From Acinetobacter gandensis (GTDB taxonomy: Bacteria; Pseudomonadota; Gammaproteobacteria; Pseudomonadales; Moraxellaceae), in the NCBI RefSeq assembly GCF_001678755.1, contig NZ_LZDS01000025.1:186001-250000 (forward strand): 64,000 nucleotides of DNA, in the 5' to 3' direction. Position 1 is the first letter of the stretch; every line of letters starts with the position of its first letter. Of the stretch, positions 22,428 to 31,440 are shown in pieces. The translations under genes and the position numbers were made by a program. The notes beneath the pieces were generated by a model. The model was not told where the DNA came from and did no database searches. It saw only the letters and a list, made by a program, of their open reading frames with translations.

Positions 22428-24095
22428 TTAATTTGCATCAGGCTCGTTTGAATCCTTCAACTCTGCTTTACGCTTGGATTGCTTTTTAAAACGTGTAGCA
22501 GGCCAACGCATTGTGAAACGTGCCCCACCCAACTCAGGGCTTGCATCAATCACCACCGTACCACCAAACCAATAGGCAATACGACTCACAATGGAAAGTC
22601 CGAGACCATAACCACCCGATGCACGAGTACGACTATCATCTAGACGCGCAAAAGCATCAAAAATACGCTGACGATCTTCTTCTGGAATACCAGGCCCATC
22701 ATCCTCTACACAGATATAGGCCATTCCATCATCATCAACACCACCACTCATCAATACGCGATCATCACAATAACGCACCGCATTACCGACCAAGTTTTGA
22801 ATCACACGGTGCAAATAACGACGTTCGGTTTCAACAATCACACCTATAGGTGGAGCTTGCAGCTCAAGCTGTTTGCCGGTTTTGAGTGCCTCAGTTTCAA
22901 TCAATACTTGATCCAACACTTCAAACAGACTGACATCTTCAAATTCTAAAGATGGCATGCCCTGCTCAAGTTTGGCATAAGTCATGATTTCATCAATTAA
23001 AGTATTCAGCGCTTCAATATCTTTATCAATCTGTTCGACTTGCTGCTGACGATAGTCATAATCATCTTCATCCGCCATCATTTCTACGCCAAAGCGAATA
23101 CGCGCAACAGGTGTCCGCAACTCATGCGATACCGCACGCATTAATTCACGTTGCGCCTCAATTAAACGCTCAATATGGTCAGACATCGAGTTATAGCTAG
23201 ACGCCAAAGTACCAAACTCATCTGTACCATCTACAGGTAGACGTACAGTTAAATCACCACCCTTCATTTTATTCAATGCATAATTTACTGCACGCAGTTT
23301 GCGCTGCATTGGAATTAACAAACCATACACACCCAAGCTCAAGACAAACAAGCTAAGCAAGGTGATCCCTGCTGCCAATTGGAATGGCATCCAATTAAAT
23401 AGCGGCACAGGCCCCATAACCAAAACTTCAGAGGTTGAGCTTGGAATAGGTGAAACGATTGAAATCGTTGTACCACGCTCAGTTGCACTATCACGATATA
23501 AAATAATGCTGTGATCGAGTCTGAGACGGCCTATTTGTTCCGAATCTAGTGGTAAATTTTGAACACTCTGAATGGAAATAGGATAAGAAAAATGATGCTG
23601 AATTTTTTCTAAATACTGCTTTTCTTGACCAGGGTAATAAACCAAATAATCAAGAATGAAGACAGGCAATGCTTTCATCTGGCGTTCGGTAATATTATCA
23701 GCCTTGATATAAAGCAAATGCTCAGGGTCGTCTTTTAAACCCAAAATAATATATGCAGCCGTGGTTTGTGCATCCCAACGAACAACAGCTTTACGCTCTT
23801 CAATTCGTTTGGATTCCGCACGGGTTAAATCGACTTGATTCGACTTAACATAATAGATGGGCAACTCAAGCAAATCCGATGCATCAGACACCCAATCTGA
23901 CTTTTGCTGCTCATTTGGCTGACGCGCTATGCCTTCACTAATAATAAAGGCAAGCCCATCGGTAAGAGACTCACGATACTCTTGCGCGCGCTGGTAGTTA
24001 ATAATTTGTACCAGCAAATAGCCGAATGTTGCGACGAGAAAGACTAATATCAATAGTCCTGCATAGACGCGCAAGAATATGCTGTGTTTAAACAC
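22428..24095 (-). CDS. bfmS: Sensor histidine kinase BfmS
   Basis: A 555-residue membrane kinase paired with BfmR. A first helix at residues 8-30 and a second near 235-260 bracket a periplasmic sensor region. These are followed by a HAMP domain, the H-box SHELRTPVARIRFG (about residue 320) and the ATPase boxes DDGPGIPEEDR and GGYGLGLSIV. In A. baumannii BfmRS controls biofilm formation, envelope homeostasis, capsule and virulence. It lies 45 bases downstream of bfmR on the same strand, so the two are probably co-transcribed. Confidence 0.93.
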   Translation of the reverse strand: MFKHSIFLRVYAGLLILVFLVATFGYLLVQIINYQRAQEYRESLTDGLAFIISEGIARQPNEQQKSDWVSDASDLLELPIYYVKSNQVDLTRAESKRIEERKAVVRWDAQTTAAYIILGLKDDPEHLLYIKADNITERQMKALPVFILDYLVYYPGQEKQYLEKIQHHFSYPISIQSVQNLPLDSEQIGRLRLDHSIILYRDSATERGTTISIVSPIPSSTSEVLVMGPVPLFNWMPFQLAAGITLLSLFVLSLGVYGLLIPMQRKLRAVNYALNKMKGGDLTVRLPVDGTDEFGTLASSYNSMSDHIERLIEAQRELMRAVSHELRTPVARIRFGVEMMADEDDYDYRQQQVEQIDKDIEALNTLIDEIMTYAKLEQGMPSLEFEDVSLFEVLDQVLIETEALKTGKQLELQAPPIGVIVETERRYLHRVIQNLVGNAVRYCDDRVLMSGGVDDDGMAYICVEDDGPGIPEEDRQRIFDAFARLDDSRTRASGGYGLGLSIVSRIAYWFGGTVVIDASPELGGARFTMRWPATRFKKQSKRKAELKDSNEPDAN

Positions 24096-24140
24096 GTATG
24101 AAGTGTCCTACATGGCCAAAGTGTGGTTCGGCATTTTACA

Positions 24141-24857
24141 TTAAATGCCGTTGGTTTCTTTCACAAATAAGTAACCTTTACTACGTACGGTTTTAATACG
24201 TTTCGGGTTTTCTGGATCATCACCAATTTTTGGACGAATACGTGAAATACGTACATCGATTGAACGGTCTTGACCATCGTACTCAATACCACGTAGACGC
24301 TCAAAAATATCTTCACGAGATAAAATGCGACCCGCATTTGAAGCCAACAACCACAACAAATCGTATTCTGCACTTGTGAAATCAACCAATTCGTTATTCA
24401 GCGTTACTGAACGACCACCATTATCAATAACCAGGTCATCAAATTCGATACGCTGTGCAACTTCATCTTCAGGTGCTTTGTCTGTACGGCGTAATAATGC
24501 ACGGATACGCGCAAGCAATACACGTGGTTGAACAGGTTTAGCGACATAGTCATCTGCACCCATTTCTAGACCCAATACTTGGTCCATATCTTCAGTACGT
24601 GCAGTCAACATTAAAATTGGCTGATGGTAATGTGGACGAACTTCACGGCAAATGGTTAAACCATCTGCACCAGGAAGCATCACATCAAGCAATACCATAT
24701 CTGGTTGTTCAGCGATAATACGGCGGATTGCACGGTTACCGTCTGGTTCTACCCCAACTTCAAGTCCATTACGGATTAAGTATTCCTGAGTTAAACGAGC
24801 GAGACGCTCATCATCTTCAACAATTAAAATTTTAGGTAACTTTTCTTCTTGGCTCAT
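24141..24857 (-). CDS. bfmR: Response regulator BfmR
   Basis: A 238-residue OmpR/PhoB-type regulator. The receiver domain (residues 8-120) has the acidic pair in IVEDDERL, phospho-acceptor Asp58 in LLDVMLPG and the conserved Lys in DDYVAKP. The winged-helix DNA-binding domain covers about residues 135-235. ATG 24857 (MSQEEKLPK) is chosen because AAGGGG precedes it and the length equals known BfmR; the reading frame stays open for 41 codons upstream. It regulates biofilm and envelope genes in Acinetobacter. Confidence 0.95.
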   Translation of the reverse strand: MSQEEKLPKILIVEDDERLARLTQEYLIRNGLEVGVEPDGNRAIRRIIAEQPDMVLLDVMLPGADGLTICREVRPHYHQPILMLTARTEDMDQVLGLEMGADDYVAKPVQPRVLLARIRALLRRTDKAPEDEVAQRIEFDDLVIDNGGRSVTLNNELVDFTSAEYDLLWLLASNAGRILSREDIFERLRGIEYDGQDRSIDVRISRIRPKIGDDPENPKRIKTVRSKGYLFVKETNGI

Positions 24858-25143
24858 TGACTGCCCCTTATTTGGTGGGCGTATCCTATTTGAAATCCGA
24901 TAGATACGCTTAAATATAATTTGCAATATACACACGTTTACATTGTAAACAAGATGACATTCACGAAACTGATACATCAATATCGTATTTTGTAATAATT
25001 TTTAACCAGCCAATTTATGTGAATTGATTCACTATTCATTTATTTGATGCATTGCTCACATAATCAACAAATTAAAAATTAGTAAGATTTTGATCGCATA
25101 AAAACTGACTAGTTAATTCACAAGTTTTTCTGGGTTTATTTAG

Positions 25144-25152
25144 TTATCCACA
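25144..25152 (+). promoter_or_regulatory. Consensus DnaA box upstream of nrdA
   Basis: TTATCCACA is a perfect match to the strongest DnaA-binding 9-mer. In E. coli the nrdAB promoter is controlled by DnaA through such boxes, so a similar link between replication initiation and dNTP supply is plausible. A single 9-mer can occur by chance. Confidence 0.5.
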
Positions 25153-25312
25153 ATGTTATCTATAAGCACAATTTTCTGACTTTGCTATGCTATGCCCTTG
25201 TCCAATAAGGCATATACAACAAAGATAAAAAACAGGGATTTTGACGCAACGGAAAGCTGTTCAAACTGACCAAACTTTTTAGATGAATGTCAATATTGAT
25301 CTACCCTAAATT

Positions 25313-25359
25313 TTCCCGTATCTTGTGTTCAATTAATTTTAAACCACTAGGTCTTGTGT
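25313..25359 (+). promoter_or_regulatory. Candidate NrdR operator (two boxes 31 bp apart) in the nrdA leader
   Basis: Two 16-mers, TTCCCGTATCTTGTGT (25313-25328) and CCACTAGGTCTTGTGT (25344-25359), share the right half TCTTGTGT and start exactly 31 bp apart. NrdR, the ribonucleotide reductase repressor, is known to bind box pairs of consensus near acaCTATATATAGtgt at 31-32 bp spacing. The matches are 9 and 11 of 16, so this is a candidate. Confidence 0.4.
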
Positions 25360-25445
25360 TTAAACCTCAAACACTGTGGCATAGTTTTTGCCCAGTTCAA
25401 ACGGTCCATAACATAAAAATAGATGACAAATGGAGCTATGCTAGC

Positions 25446-28277
25446 ATGAGCGTAACGAATTCAACCCCTGGTCAAATTCAGGTGATTAAACGCACCGGTG
25501 ACGTTGCACCTTTTGACGCGGAAAAAATATCTGTCGCAATTGGTAAAGCATTTTTGGCCGTTGAAGGCCAGCAAAGCGCTGACTCCAGCCGTATTCACGA
25601 CCGTATTTCTCAATTAACTGAAATGGTATTGAATACTTTTAACCGCCGTTTACCTTCTGGCGGTACAATCCATATTGAAGAAATTCAGGATCAGGTTGAA
25701 CTTGCGCTTATGCGTACAGGTGAGCAAAAAGTTGCTCGCTCTTACGTGATTTACCGTGAGCAACGTGCTGAAGCGCGTAAACAAACAGGTGCAAATCACC
25801 ACCCTACACTTCAAGTGACTGGTTCAAATGGTCAACTTAAACCACTTGATCTTGGTGCTTTAGAAGCAAGCATTGCGAAAGCTGCTGAAGGCTTAGAAGG
25901 TATCGATGTTCAAGCGATCATCGATGAAACTGTAAAAAACCTTTACAACGGCGTAAAAGAGTCTGACATCTCTACAACCATGATGATGGCAACTCGTACC
26001 CGTATCGAACAAGAACCTAACTACACCTATGTGACTGCACGCTTACTTCGTAACGACCTTGTTGCAACCGGTTTAGAATTCTTAGGCTTAGCTGCTGACA
26101 CCAATGAAGCAGATGCACTTGAAACTTTCTTGAAGAAAGGTATCGAGTTAGATCTTCTTTCTCCAGACTTATTAAACTTTGACCTTGCAAAATTGGCTGC
26201 GGCGATTCAACCAGAACGCTCTAACCAATTTACTTACTTAGGTCTACAAACATTATTTGACCGTTACTTCATCCACTCGGATGGCGTACGTTTCGAATTA
26301 CCGCAATTGTTCTTCATGCGTGTTTCGATGGGTCTTTCGCTAAATGAACAAGATAAAGAAGCTCGTGCAATCGAGTTCTACAATTTGTTATCTAGCTTCG
26401 ACTACATGGCATCTACACCAACACTATTTAACTCAGGTACTTTACGTCCACAGTTATCTAGCTGCTACTTAACTACAATTGCCGATGACCTTTACAACAT
26501 TTATGGCGCAATGCGTGATAACGCAATGTTGTCTAAATGGGCAGGCGGTTTAGGTAATGACTGGACACCTGTTCGTGCATTGAACTCTTATATCAAAGGC
26601 ACAAACGGTAAGTCTCAAGGTGTTGTACCTTTCCTTAAAGTTGCCAACGATACTGCCGTTGCAGTAAACCAAGGTGGTAAACGTAAAGGTGCAGTATGTG
26701 CATACCTAGAAACTTGGCACTTGGACATTGAAGAATTCCTAGAGCTTCGTAAAAACACGGGTGATGACCGTCGTCGTACGCATGACATGAACACAGCAAA
26801 CTGGGTTCCTGACTTATTTATGCAACGTGTGTTTGAAGATGCTGAATGGACACTATTCACACCATCTGAAACACCTGACCTGCATGACTTAACAGGTAGC
26901 GAGTTTGCAGAACGCTATGCTTACTACGAAGGCATTGCGAAAGAAACCAACATGCTTCATAAGAAAATCCGTGCAAAAGATTTATGGCGCAAAATGCTTT
27001 CTATGTTGTTCGAAACTGGTCACCCTTGGATCACATTTAAAGACGTATGTAACTTACGTTCTCCACAGCAACACGTGGGCGTTGTTCACTCATCGAACTT
27101 GTGTACTGAGATCACACTCAATACAAACCAAGACGAAATCGCGGTATGTAACTTAGGTTCGATCAACCTTGTACAACACGTTCAAGGCGGCGTACTAGAT
27201 CGTGAAAAACTTGCGCGTACAGTAAAAACTGCTGTTCGTATGCTCGATAACGTGATTGACATTAACTACTACGCTGTTCCTCAAGCGCGTAATTCGAACT
27301 TGAAACACCGTCCAGTTGGTATGGGCATCATGGGCTTCCAAGATGCACTATATGAAATGAAGATGGCTTACGGTTCTGATGCTGCTGTAGAGTTTGCAGA
27401 CGAATCTATGGAAGTGATTTCTTACTACGCAATTCAAACGTCTAGCGACCTTGCAATTGAACGTGGTACTTACGAAACATTTAAAGGTTCATTGTGGGAT
27501 CAAGGTATCTTACCAATCGACTCTTTAGACATCGTTGCGAAGTCTCGTCCAGACCGTATGTTCGAAGTTGACCGTACACAACGTTTAGACTGGGACACTT
27601 TACGTGCCAAAGTTCAAAAAGACGGTATGCGTAACTCAAACGTAATGGCGATTGCTCCGACTGCAACCATTTCGAACATTTGTGGTGTGTCTCAATCAAT
27701 CGAGCCAACATTCCAAAATTTGTATGTGAAATCTAACCTTTCTGGTGAATTCACAGTGATCAACCCTTACCTAGTTCGCGCATTGAAAGACCGTGGTCTT
27801 TGGGACTCTGTAATGGTAAATGACCTGAAACACTTCGAAGGTTCGGTACAAAAAATTGCACGTATTCCTGAAGAGCTTAAAGCAATCTTCGCGACTGCGT
27901 TCGAAGTTGAGCCACGTTGGATTGTTGATGCTGCATCGCGTCGTCAAAAATGGATCGACCAAGCTCAGTCTCTTAACCTTTACATCTCTGGTGCAAACGG
28001 TAAGAAACTAGATATGACTTACAAAATGGCGTGGTTACGTGGTCTTAAGACGACTTATTACCTACGCGCATTGGGTGCTACATCTGCTGAAAAATCAACC
28101 ATTAACACTGGCGCATTAAACGCAGTGAAACCAACAACAGTTGCCGCACCTGTTGCTGCGGTTGCAAAAGAAGAACCTAAAGCTGAAGTTGCTGCTGAAG
28201 AAGAAGGTTTTGGTCAAGCGGCTCCAGTGCCAATGGCATGTTCAATTGACAACCCTGATTGTGAAGCTTGTCAATAA
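25446..28277 (+). CDS. nrdA: Class Ia ribonucleoside-diphosphate reductase, alpha subunit
   Basis: 943 residues; reduces ribonucleotides to deoxyribonucleotides with NrdB. Two ATP-cone-like regions precede the barrel (about residues 10-110 and 118-215), as in Pseudomonas aeruginosa NrdA and unlike the single cone of E. coli (761 residues). Active-site Cys occur in LSSCYL and SSNLCTEITLN, and the redox-relay Cys pair is at the extreme end (DCEACQ). ATG 25446 has GGAG ten bases upstream; the 53-codon open extension upstream is judged untranslated leader. It is followed by two small genes and nrdB on the same strand. Confidence 0.93.
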   Translation: MSVTNSTPGQIQVIKRTGDVAPFDAEKISVAIGKAFLAVEGQQSADSSRIHDRISQLTEMVLNTFNRRLPSGGTIHIEEIQDQVELALMRTGEQKVARSYVIYREQRAEARKQTGANHHPTLQVTGSNGQLKPLDLGALEASIAKAAEGLEGIDVQAIIDETVKNLYNGVKESDISTTMMMATRTRIEQEPNYTYVTARLLRNDLVATGLEFLGLAADTNEADALETFLKKGIELDLLSPDLLNFDLAKLAAAIQPERSNQFTYLGLQTLFDRYFIHSDGVRFELPQLFFMRVSMGLSLNEQDKEARAIEFYNLLSSFDYMASTPTLFNSGTLRPQLSSCYLTTIADDLYNIYGAMRDNAMLSKWAGGLGNDWTPVRALNSYIKGTNGKSQGVVPFLKVANDTAVAVNQGGKRKGAVCAYLETWHLDIEEFLELRKNTGDDRRRTHDMNTANWVPDLFMQRVFEDAEWTLFTPSETPDLHDLTGSEFAERYAYYEGIAKETNMLHKKIRAKDLWRKMLSMLFETGHPWITFKDVCNLRSPQQHVGVVHSSNLCTEITLNTNQDEIAVCNLGSINLVQHVQGGVLDREKLARTVKTAVRMLDNVIDINYYAVPQARNSNLKHRPVGMGIMGFQDALYEMKMAYGSDAAVEFADESMEVISYYAIQTSSDLAIERGTYETFKGSLWDQGILPIDSLDIVAKSRPDRMFEVDRTQRLDWDTLRAKVQKDGMRNSNVMAIAPTATISNICGVSQSIEPTFQNLYVKSNLSGEFTVINPYLVRALKDRGLWDSVMVNDLKHFEGSVQKIARIPEELKAIFATAFEVEPRWIVDAASRRQKWIDQAQSLNLYISGANGKKLDMTYKMAWLRGLKTTYYLRALGATSAEKSTINTGALNAVKPTTVAAPVAAVAKEEPKAEVAAEEEGFGQAAPVPMACSIDNPDCEACQ

Positions 28278-28382
28278 TTAACTAAAGGTATCGAAATCAG
28301 AAATTAGGCTACTCACGTGGCCTCTCTGAAAATCTCTATAACGTTGGCCGCGTATAGCGTAATTATTCTGAAAGGAACGATT

Positions 28383-28664
28383 ATGAAAAAAAGAAAAGAT
28401 ATCTTTGGAAGAAAAATTGATTTAACCACTGAAGAACGTAAGTCTCTTCAAGCGGTTGTAAGTTTTACAATAACAATACTGTGGGCATTGAGATTCAGAG
28501 ATTCTTATGTAGCACATGTTTTGTTGAAGTGTATTAGTTTAATTTGCTCAAAAATATTCAAATTAATTAAAACACTATGGGATATATGTATTTTGACAGC
28601 TATACCATACTTGGTATTTAAGCTATCAATTTACTTACAAAATATAGCTAATCCGTTCATTTAA
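28383..28664 (+). CDS. Small hypothetical membrane protein between nrdA and nrdB
   Basis: 93 residues, with a charged N-terminus (MKKRKDIFGRKID) and three hydrophobic stretches from about residue 25 to the end. AAGGAA precedes ATG 28383; the frame is open 22 codons further upstream but lacks a ribosome site. It is AT-rich compared with nrdA and nrdB, and lies in the operon-like gap between them. I do not recognise the family. It may be a recent insertion or an Acinetobacter-specific gene. Confidence 0.55.
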   Translation: MKKRKDIFGRKIDLTTEERKSLQAVVSFTITILWALRFRDSYVAHVLLKCISLICSKIFKLIKTLWDICILTAIPYLVFKLSIYLQNIANPFI

Positions 28665-28692
28665 ATGGATTAGCAATAATTAGGAAACCTCC

Positions 28693-28821
28693 ATGCCACA
28701 TATGACGCATAACTATCAGTTAGGGTTAATTGCCTTGGTGGTTTCCTTTATTTTGACTTTTTATGTCCCGATTGCCTATTTCTGGTTTAAGGCATATAAA
28801 ACGCGTAATCAAAATAAGTAG
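28693..28821 (+). CDS. Single-helix small membrane protein (42 residues)
   Basis: MPHMTHNYQLG is followed by a 22-residue hydrophobic helix (LIALVVSFILTFYVPIAYFW) and a basic tail ending KTRNQNK. An AGGAAACC purine stretch precedes the ATG. Hydrophobic helix plus positive cytoplasmic end is the usual pattern of bacterial small membrane proteins. It sits 143 bases before nrdB on the same strand. Function unknown. Confidence 0.6.
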   Translation: MPHMTHNYQLGLIALVVSFILTFYVPIAYFWFKAYKTRNQNK

Positions 28822-28963
28822 TGGGGATATTTGCTCTACCGAATAAAATTAGAGCATCCATCGACAAAACTTGATTTTGCTTACTCAAATTGAGCGTATA
28901 GTAGGACATCTCAGCGCGACTGGATGTCTATAAAAGATATAAAGCAACGTAGAGAGAATTGAT

Positions 28964-30247
28964 ATGTCTATCCTAAGTTGGGACGATTTCGAAGATGATG
29001 AACCGAAACAAGCTGCACAAGCTAACCAGCCTGCGCCCGTCGAACCGAAGAAAACGACTGATTCGCAAGTGGTATCTCATGCACAGCACTCATCGCCGAA
29101 TTTGGCAGCTGCACAACCCACTCGAACCAATTCAAGTCGAGCAACAGATCCAACCGATCCGTTGGCAAGAGCATCTAACGCCTTAGAAAATCTAGATGTT
29201 GCACCTGGCTTAGAAGAGCTTGAAATGGGTGCTCAGCGTGTTCAAGTTGATGATAAAGCGATGATCAACTGCCGCGCCGACTTAAACCAACTTGTACCAT
29301 TCAAATACGAATGGGCTTGGCAAAAGTACCTAGACGGATGTGCAAACCACTGGATGCCTCAAGAAGTCAACATGACTCAAGACATCGCATTGTGGAAGTC
29401 TGAAAATGGTTTAACTGAAGATGAACGTACTATTGTAATGCGTTCACTTGGTTTCTTCTCGACTGCTGACTCATTGGTTGCAAATAACTTGGTTCTTGCA
29501 ATCTACCGTCACATTACTAACCCAGAATGCCGTCAGTACATTTTGCGTCAGTCTTTTGAAGAAGCGATTCACACACACGCTTACCAATACTGTATCGAAT
29601 CTTTAGGTATGGATGAAGGCGAAGTCTTCAACATGTATCGTGAAATTCCATCAGTTGCCCGTAAAGCGGCTTGGGGTCTGAAATATACTCAGTCTTTAAG
29701 TGATCCTACTTTCAAAACAGGTACACCTGAAACTGACCAAATCTTGCTTCGCAACTTGATCGCTTTCTACTGCGTGCTTGAAGGTATCTTCTTCTACTGT
29801 GGTTTCAGCCAAATCTTGTCTATGGGTCGCCGTAATAAGATGAATGGTGTTGCCGAGCAATTCCAATACATCCTACGTGATGAGTCTATGCACTTGAACT
29901 TTGGTATCGACATGATTAACCAAATCAAGATTGAGAACCCTCACCTATGGACTGCTGAGTTCCAAGAAGAAATCGTTCAGATGATTCTTGAAGGTACAAT
30001 GCTTGAAATTGAATACGCACGTGACACTATGCCACGCGGTGTATTGGGTATGAATGCAGCGATGATGGAAGAATACTTGAAGTTCATCTGTAACCGTCGT
30101 TTAAGCCAATTAGGCTTACCTGAACAATTTGCTGGTGTGAATAACCCATTCCAGTGGATGTCAGAAATGATGGACTTGCGTAAAGAGAAGAACTTCTTCG
30201 AAACTCGCGTAACTGACTACCAAACTGGTGGCGCGTTAAGCTGGTAA
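28964..30247 (+). CDS. nrdB: Class Ia ribonucleoside-diphosphate reductase, beta subunit
   Basis: A 427-residue di-iron/tyrosyl-radical subunit. Metal-ligand helices are visible in [20 protein letters not shown] and [13 protein letters not shown], with further Glu ligands in the CVLEGIFFY helix. The first 90 residues are a low-complexity, Gln/Pro/Ala-rich extension absent from E. coli NrdB (376 residues). The stop codon is followed 15 bases later by the left end of a transposon-like element that separates nrdB from its probable terminator at 32215-32248. Confidence 0.94.
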   Translation: MSILSWDDFEDDEPKQAAQANQPAPVEPKKTTDSQVVSHAQHSSPNLAAAQPTRTNSSRATDPTDPLARASNALENLDVAPGLEELEMGAQRVQVDDKAMINCRADLNQLVPFKYEWAWQKYLDGCANHWMPQEVNMTQDIALWKSENGLTEDERTIVMRSLGFFSTADSLVANNLVLAIYRHITNPECRQYILRQSFEEAIHTHAYQYCIESLGMDEGEVFNMYREIPSVARKAAWGLKYTQSLSDPTFKTGTPETDQILLRNLIAFYCVLEGIFFYCGFSQILSMGRRNKMNGVAEQFQYILRDESMHLNFGIDMINQIKIENPHLWTAEFQEEIVQMILEGTMLEIEYARDTMPRGVLGMNAAMMEEYLKFICNRRLSQLGLPEQFAGVNNPFQWMSEMMDLRKEKNFFETRVTDYQTGGALSW

Positions 30248-30257
30248 TAATTTACTC

Positions 30258-30262
30258 AGTAA
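30258..30262 (+). repeat. Target-site duplication, left copy (AGTAA)
   Basis: AGTAA abuts the left tip of the element; the identical 5-mer abuts the right tip at 32205-32209. Fusing the flanks at one copy restores a plain nrdB 3' region that runs into a strong terminator. Confidence 0.75.
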
Positions 30263-30330
30263 CGTCATGCGACTCATTGTTTGTCATTTACGACTCATAG
30301 TTTGTCATTAGACGACACATAAGTTGTCAT
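30263..30330 (+). repeat. Left-end array of three 18-bp subterminal repeats
   Basis: Copies at 30270-30287 (CGACTCATTGTTTGTCAT), 30291-30308 (CGACTCATAGTTTGTCAT) and 30313-30330 (CGACACATAAGTTGTCAT), spaced 21 and 22 bp. Two helical turns of spacing suggests binding sites for a transposase such as TnsB/TniA. Confidence 0.8.
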
Positions 30331-30337
30331 AGAAAAA

Positions 30338-30366
30338 ATCCCATTCAGCATGAATGGGATTTTTTT
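30338..30366. terminator. Terminator inside the left end of the element
   Basis: ATCCCATTCA-gca-TGAATGGGAT, a ten-base-pair stem with A-run before and T-run after. It would stop nrdB transcription entering the element and hydrolase transcription leaving it. Confidence 0.85.
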
Positions 30367-30496
30367 AAAGTATTAACCTATTGCTCTTAAAAGATTTTCA
30401 TAGTGTTTATTATATTAATTTTAGGAAAATTAAAGAGCTTCAATAGTGGAAACAACAACTCTTTGATTTTTTGCTCGTACACAAGGAACTAAAAAA

Positions 30497-31381
30497 TTAA
30501 TTAGTGGTAAGAAATGAAGACAAAAAAGTTTTTATTTCTTTTTCTACTCTGCTTGGCTGTTCCCAAGGAGTCCAGTGTCCACAATCCTCAAGTTCAATCA
30601 CATGTGGATTAGGAATAATTTCTTTATATCTTTGTGCCATATGTTCACCAGAATTAGGATCTCTTTTTCCATTGATGAGTAGCATAGGAATTTGACTGTT
30701 GATCAACGCACCTACCAATCTATCTCGATGTTTAAATCTTTCAAAAATCGCACGATTCAATTGAACTAAACTTTTCTTTCCTTCATTAATATTTAATAGT
30801 TGATACCATTGTTGTAAATCTAGATGGCTCGGCTGAGTCTTTTGATCAAACATATTTTTCATGTTTTTTGAGAAAACACGAAAAGATAAAAACGTTGTAA
30901 TAATATGCCCAACAAAAGAAGCCATAAGTTTTTGGATAAGGCGAGGACGATAAACTTCAGGAAATAAACTACCATTCATAAAAACAGATGATTTAATCTG
31001 AAATGATAAAAGCTTCTTCTGTTGTCGGTCGAGTAATTCCTGGATGATGCCAACGCCCAAATCATGTCCTATCAAATGAATATTCTGTAGCTGTAATTCT
31101 TCAAGTAAAGAAATGCATTGATCCGCATGACCTTGGACAGAATATACATATCTATTGGGTTTATCTGAAAATCCTAACCCAAGTAAATCTATAGCAACTA
31201 ATTGATAATCATCTTTTAAAGTATCCCAAATTTTTGCCCAATCAAATGAACTCGTGGGATAGCCATGAATGAGGAAAATGGTTGGGCTATCTGGTTTAGG
31301 TGAAAACTTATAGAAAATTTTATAATTCTTAAAAGCTGAGTAATTTCCTTGTTGCTCCCAAGTCTGTAATGTGTGTTTCAT
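30497..31381 (-). CDS. Alpha/beta hydrolase (epoxide hydrolase/haloalkane dehalogenase-like)
   Basis: 294 residues with the alpha/beta-hydrolase fold. The oxyanion-hole motif is HGYP (about residue 39), and the nucleophile elbow is GHDLG (about 105), using Asp instead of Ser as in epoxide hydrolases and haloalkane dehalogenases. Candidate acid Asp is in INGKRDPNSG and the catalytic His in CGHWTPWEQP. A strong GAAGGA ribosome site precedes ATG 31381. It is AT-rich and lies inside the transposon-like element, divergent from a TetR gene that probably represses it. The substrate is unknown. Confidence 0.8.
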   Translation of the reverse strand: MKHTLQTWEQQGNYSAFKNYKIFYKFSPKPDSPTIFLIHGYPTSSFDWAKIWDTLKDDYQLVAIDLLGLGFSDKPNRYVYSVQGHADQCISLLEELQLQNIHLIGHDLGVGIIQELLDRQQKKLLSFQIKSSVFMNGSLFPEVYRPRLIQKLMASFVGHIITTFLSFRVFSKNMKNMFDQKTQPSHLDLQQWYQLLNINEGKKSLVQLNRAIFERFKHRDRLVGALINSQIPMLLINGKRDPNSGEHMAQRYKEIIPNPHVIELEDCGHWTPWEQPSRVEKEIKTFLSSFLTTN

Positions 31382-31402
31382 TATTTTTCCTTCTTTTGTT
31401 AG

Positions 31403-31417
31403 ACTTACACTGTAAGT
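31403..31417. promoter_or_regulatory. Perfect palindromic TetR-type operator between hydrolase and regulator
   Basis: ACTTACA-C-TGTAAGT is a 15-bp perfect dyad in the 59-bp gap between the divergent genes. It falls between a TTGTTA hexamer (31397-31402) and GATTAT (31420-31425), a 17-base spacer, so bound repressor would block the tetR promoter and probably the opposing one. Confidence 0.7.
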
Positions 31418-31440
31418 TAGATTATAAGGTAACCATTTTT

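Larger units (their letters stand above)
24858..25445. other. Intergenic region between bfmR and nrdA (divergent promoters)
   Basis: About 590 AT-rich bases that must hold the divergent bfmR and nrdA promoters. It contains a consensus DnaA box and a pair of candidate NrdR boxes, listed separately. The frame of nrdA stays open for 53 codons upstream of its chosen start, but that stretch has no family similarity and overlaps the candidate operator. Confidence 0.6.

Noticed and set aside
24858..24980. N-terminal 41-codon extension of bfmR
   Set aside because: The extension has no receiver-domain similarity, and ATG 24857 has a strong AAGGGG ribosome site and gives the known BfmR length.
25287..25445. 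53-codon upstream extension of nrdA
   Set aside because: The residues are not family-like, the later ATG has a ribosome site, and the extension overlaps the candidate NrdR boxes.
30263..30330. CRISPR-like array behind nrdB
   Set aside because: Only three 18-bp repeats with 3-4 bp between them and inverted partners 1.8 kb away; this is transposon-end architecture, not repeats with unique spacers.
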